A stretch of DNA of 7,285 nucleotides. Origin: an uncultured Ruminococcus sp. GTDB taxonomy: Bacteria > Bacillota > Clostridia > Oscillospirales > Ruminococcaceae. Positions 5,498 through 7,285 of the stretch are shown here, piece after piece; within the stretch, counting starts at the first letter, position 1; every line of letters starts with the position of its first letter. The notes below the pieces were generated by a model that worked only from the letters and a program-made list of their open reading frames with translations, ran no database searches and had not been told where the DNA came from. Location: positions 1 to 7,285 of the forward strand of contig CAMWRC010000053.1 of the NCBI GenBank assembly GCA_947176565.1, read 5' to 3'. The translations under genes and the position numbers were made by a program.

Positions 5498-6736
5498 CGC
5501 TATTGAAATTGCAAAAAATTCGTTTCCGGTTTCTTTCATTGTGTCCGACACAAAATAACGCATATCGTCCATAGCATGGTCATTTTCCTTTACAGGAGCG
5601 TCATTTCCTGATTTATCCGACCAGCGGTAAAGACTGAATTCTCTCAGAATATCCTTGCAGTTTTCATGAAACATAAGTTTTCCGTCTTTCAGAGCATTGC
5701 CAACACGTCTTATTCCGGTTACGACATCGTTGTCCGCCTTTACTGCGTGAAATTTTCCGTGACGGCGTATACACTCGATAAAACTTGCCGCTGACGGGTC
5801 TATAATTACTTTGCTGATATTATAGTTTCCGGCGAGTTTTTCGAGTTCTTTATAATGTTCCTCATCAGTTCGAGGAAGTCCGTTTTTTCTGGAATCATAA
5901 TAATATTCTTTGAGTCTGTACCATATTCCGCCGTTTAATCCCCACAATCCCATAGATGTAGGATTTACTGTTCCGTAGTCACAGGATATTATGTAGCTGC
6001 TGCAATCTAGTTCGCTGCTGAAAATATGCCTGCTGCTGTCGAACATCGGATACACAATGCCCTCTGCTGCGGTCCATTTTCCGAGAACGAAACGGTCATA
6101 GAATGCTCCGGAATACAGTCGTTTATAGCGGTTCTTCACCTTTTCCGACAAAGACGGGTTATCGTCCATAGTAAAATGAACATAAAGAGCGTTTTTGCTT
6201 TCCGTCTTTTTAATCCATTCTTTATAGAACCAATGGGAGGGGTTGTCGGGATTGCAGTTGAACCACATTTTCGAGCCGTTTACCGAACATCTTGCGAGAG
6301 CCTGTTCCACGAATGAGCGTGGCATAAGAGCGACTTCATCGAGAAAAATTCCGGAAAGAGTCATACCCTGTATAAGAGATGCAGAACTTTCATCTCTGCC
6401 GCCGAAATAATAAAACCGGTTTTTATGTTTATTGAAAGTTACATCAACATAATTGCGACTTATTTTTTCGATACAGGTCATACCGATTCCCCTGAGCATT
6501 CCGAGAAGCGGGTCGATGACATTGCGTTTTAAAGAAGTAACAGTTTTTCCGCATATTGCAAATATTCCGTCATCGAAGCAGCTTTCTGCCCACATTACGA
6601 AGCCGAGCGACATAGACATAGTTTTACCGCTTCTGACAGCACCATCGCAGATTATAGCGTCATAGCTGCTGTATTCAGGATTGCACCACCAGTTTATAGT
6701 GAGCTTCTGTTTCGGGGAGAACTGCTTAATTTTCAC
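5492..6736 (-). CDS. Phage terminase large subunit (ATPase and nuclease)
   Basis: This 414-residue motor protein cuts concatemeric phage DNA and pumps it through the portal using ATP. The N-terminal ATPase shows Walker A GAVRSGKT (32-39), Walker B GIFLDE (129-134, D133-E134) and coupling motif WFNCNP (158-163). The C-terminal RNase H-like nuclease shows the acidic set at D253 (CDYG), D313 (IIDPSA) and the HAMDDMRY block near 387-394. All key residues are present and the length is usual for the PBSX/SPP1 type (XtmB, G2P; Terminase_3/6C-like), so it looks functional. The start is GTG 6736: GGAGG (6750-6746) precedes it by nine bases. It overlaps the small-subunit gene by 11 bases and its TGA overlaps upstream in-frame ATG codons of the portal gene. 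Packaging mode (cos or headful) cannot be told from this sequence, though the SPP1-like type suggests headful. Confidence 0.96.
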   Translation of the reverse strand: MKIKQFSPKQKLTINWWCNPEYSSYDAIICDGAVRSGKTMSMSLGFVMWAESCFDDGIFAICGKTVTSLKRNVIDPLLGMLRGIGMTCIEKISRNYVDVTFNKHKNRFYYFGGRDESSASLIQGMTLSGIFLDEVALMPRSFVEQALARCSVNGSKMWFNCNPDNPSHWFYKEWIKKTESKNALYVHFTMDDNPSLSEKVKNRYKRLYSGAFYDRFVLGKWTAAEGIVYPMFDSSRHIFSSELDCSSYIISCDYGTVNPTSMGLWGLNGGIWYRLKEYYYDSRKNGLPRTDEEHYKELEKLAGNYNISKVIIDPSAASFIECIRRHGKFHAVKADNDVVTGIRRVGNALKDGKLMFHENCKDILREFSLYRWSDKSGNDAPVKENDHAMDDMRYFVSDTMKETGNEFFAISIAR

Positions 6737-7217
6737 TGCTGTCCACCTCCGATGGTGAAGATGCTGTCAGCGCGTTTATAAGGTCTGCCGCCATATCCCT
6801 GCTGCTGCATGAATTTTCGATTTCATACAGTTTTTCGAGTGCTTTCAGACGGTCGCAGAGTTTTATTTCCACACCGCCGTTTTTATCGCGTTTTATTTCT
6901 GAAACATTGAAAAGGTCAAGTTTCTCGATTACGTGTGACGGCGGAAGACCCTCCGCAAAAGCAAGTATTACAGCATCTTTGCAGCTTCCGAAAGCGAGAC
7001 GTTTCAGACCAGCTTTTACTGGTGAAGAGTCTGAAAAAACGTTTCTGAGTTCGGCTATCATCTTACGGTTCTGCGGATTTTTGAGAAGTTTTGCAGCTGT
7101 ACTCAAAGCAGTTTCCTTTGTATATCCTGCGCGGACAGCGGCTTCTTCCGGATTTCCGGACATAATGTAATAACAGCAGAATTCACGCCTCCTTGCATCT
7201 GTATTTCTTACGGACAA
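6726..7217 (-). CDS. Phage terminase small subunit
   Basis: The 163-residue DNA-recognition subunit binds the packaging start site and hands it to the large subunit. The N-terminal helix-turn-helix region is clear: FCCYYIMSGNPEEAAVRAGY (13-32) then TALSTAAKLLKNPQ, the F..Y....GN..EAA..AGY.......A..LL.NP pattern of the XtmA/Terminase_2 family. The middle (LKRLAFGSCKDAVILAF) and the DRLKALEKLYEI segment (about 122-133) fit the oligomer core; the tail (ASSPSEVDSSEN) is acidic and polar, where this family contacts the large subunit. The start is an unusual TTG at 7217, supported by AAAGGAGG (7233-7226) 8 bases upstream; no ATG fits as well. The gene begins the cluster in this window; a palindrome at 7240-7255 precedes it. 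Its stop lies inside the large-subunit gene. Confidence 0.9.
   Translation of the reverse strand: MSVRNTDARRREFCCYYIMSGNPEEAAVRAGYTKETALSTAAKLLKNPQNRKMIAELRNVFSDSSPVKAGLKRLAFGSCKDAVILAFAEGLPPSHVIEKLDLFNVSEIKRDKNGGVEIKLCDRLKALEKLYEIENSCSSRDMAADLINALTASSPSEVDSSEN
6743..6750 (-). promoter_or_regulatory. Ribosome binding site for GTG start of the large terminase
   Basis: GGAGGTGG (6750-6743) sits within the small-subunit gene; its GGAGG part is nine bases from GTG 6736. It supports a GTG start and an 11-base overlap, implying coupled translation of the two terminase subunits. Confidence 0.75.
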
Positions 7218-7225
7218 TGAAAAAA

Positions 7226-7233
7226 CCTCCTTT
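7226..7233 (-). promoter_or_regulatory. Ribosome binding site for TTG start of the small terminase
   Basis: AAAGGAGG (7233-7226) is a near-complete Shine-Dalgarno match 8 bases before TTG 7217. It is the reason for accepting a TTG start. A strong site paired with a weak start codon would give moderate output. Confidence 0.8.
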
Positions 7234-7239
7234 CAAGAA

Positions 7240-7255
7240 ATGATTTTTAAATCAT
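7240..7255 (-). repeat. Short palindrome upstream of the small terminase
   Basis: ATGATTT (7240-7246) and AAATCAT (7249-7255) are exact reverse complements with a 2-base spacer, six bases upstream of the ribosome binding site. It is too tight and A/T-rich for a good RNA hairpin; a protein operator is a better guess. I found no convincing promoter hexamers in the remaining 30 bases, which are cut by the window edge. Confidence 0.4.
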
Positions 7256-7285
7256 CTCTCATAACAGGTTCGGACGGGATATATT

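Noticed and set aside
7218..7285. Promoter for the whole cluster at the right edge
   Set aside because: No hexamer pair with proper spacing was found on the minus strand; transcription may begin beyond the window.

Overview
The window holds one compact, single-strand (minus) phage head-and-packaging cluster, followed at its downstream end by a small iron-transport-type gene, feoA. Strong GGAGG-type ribosome binding sites, modest GC, the protein style and a Feo gene point to a Firmicute. My best guess is a gut clostridium of the Ruminococcus/Oscillospiraceae type, from general resemblance only. No rRNA, tRNA, CRISPR array, integrase, transposase or lysis gene is visible.

Layout, read along the minus strand from high to low coordinates: small terminase (TTG start, 7217), large terminase (GTG start, 6736), portal (start 5486), major capsid protein (start 4348), XkdF-like prohead protease (start 3303), gp6-like head-tail connector (2461), a putative tail-completion protein (2097), a small beta-rich protein of unknown role (1685), an XkdQ/GpD-like tail or baseplate hub candidate (1297), then a 97-base gap and feoA (270). 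Nearly all phage genes touch or overlap the next (1 to 23 bases), so this looks like one co-transcribed, translationally coupled unit. The main gap between phage genes is 88 bases after the capsid gene, and it contains a perfect 10-bp inverted repeat.

How the parts fit: the two terminase subunits cut and pump DNA through the portal into a shell of capsid protein. The protease, possibly with its charged C-terminal part as scaffold, matures that shell. The connector and completion proteins close the neck. The last gene looks like a tail hub, but there is no tape measure, sheath, tube or baseplate set between or after. A head set joined directly to a hub and ending at a host-type gene, with every reading frame intact, is the most noteworthy point. 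It could be a trimmed but maintained prophage, a capsid-forming satellite, or a gene-transfer-agent-like element. The sequence alone does not decide among these.

Second-level signals: the feoA leader can fold so that its ribosome binding site is paired in long transcripts, while a candidate promoter would start the RNA inside that hairpin. The capsid-protease gap has a strong hairpin, and a short palindrome lies just ahead of the small terminase gene.
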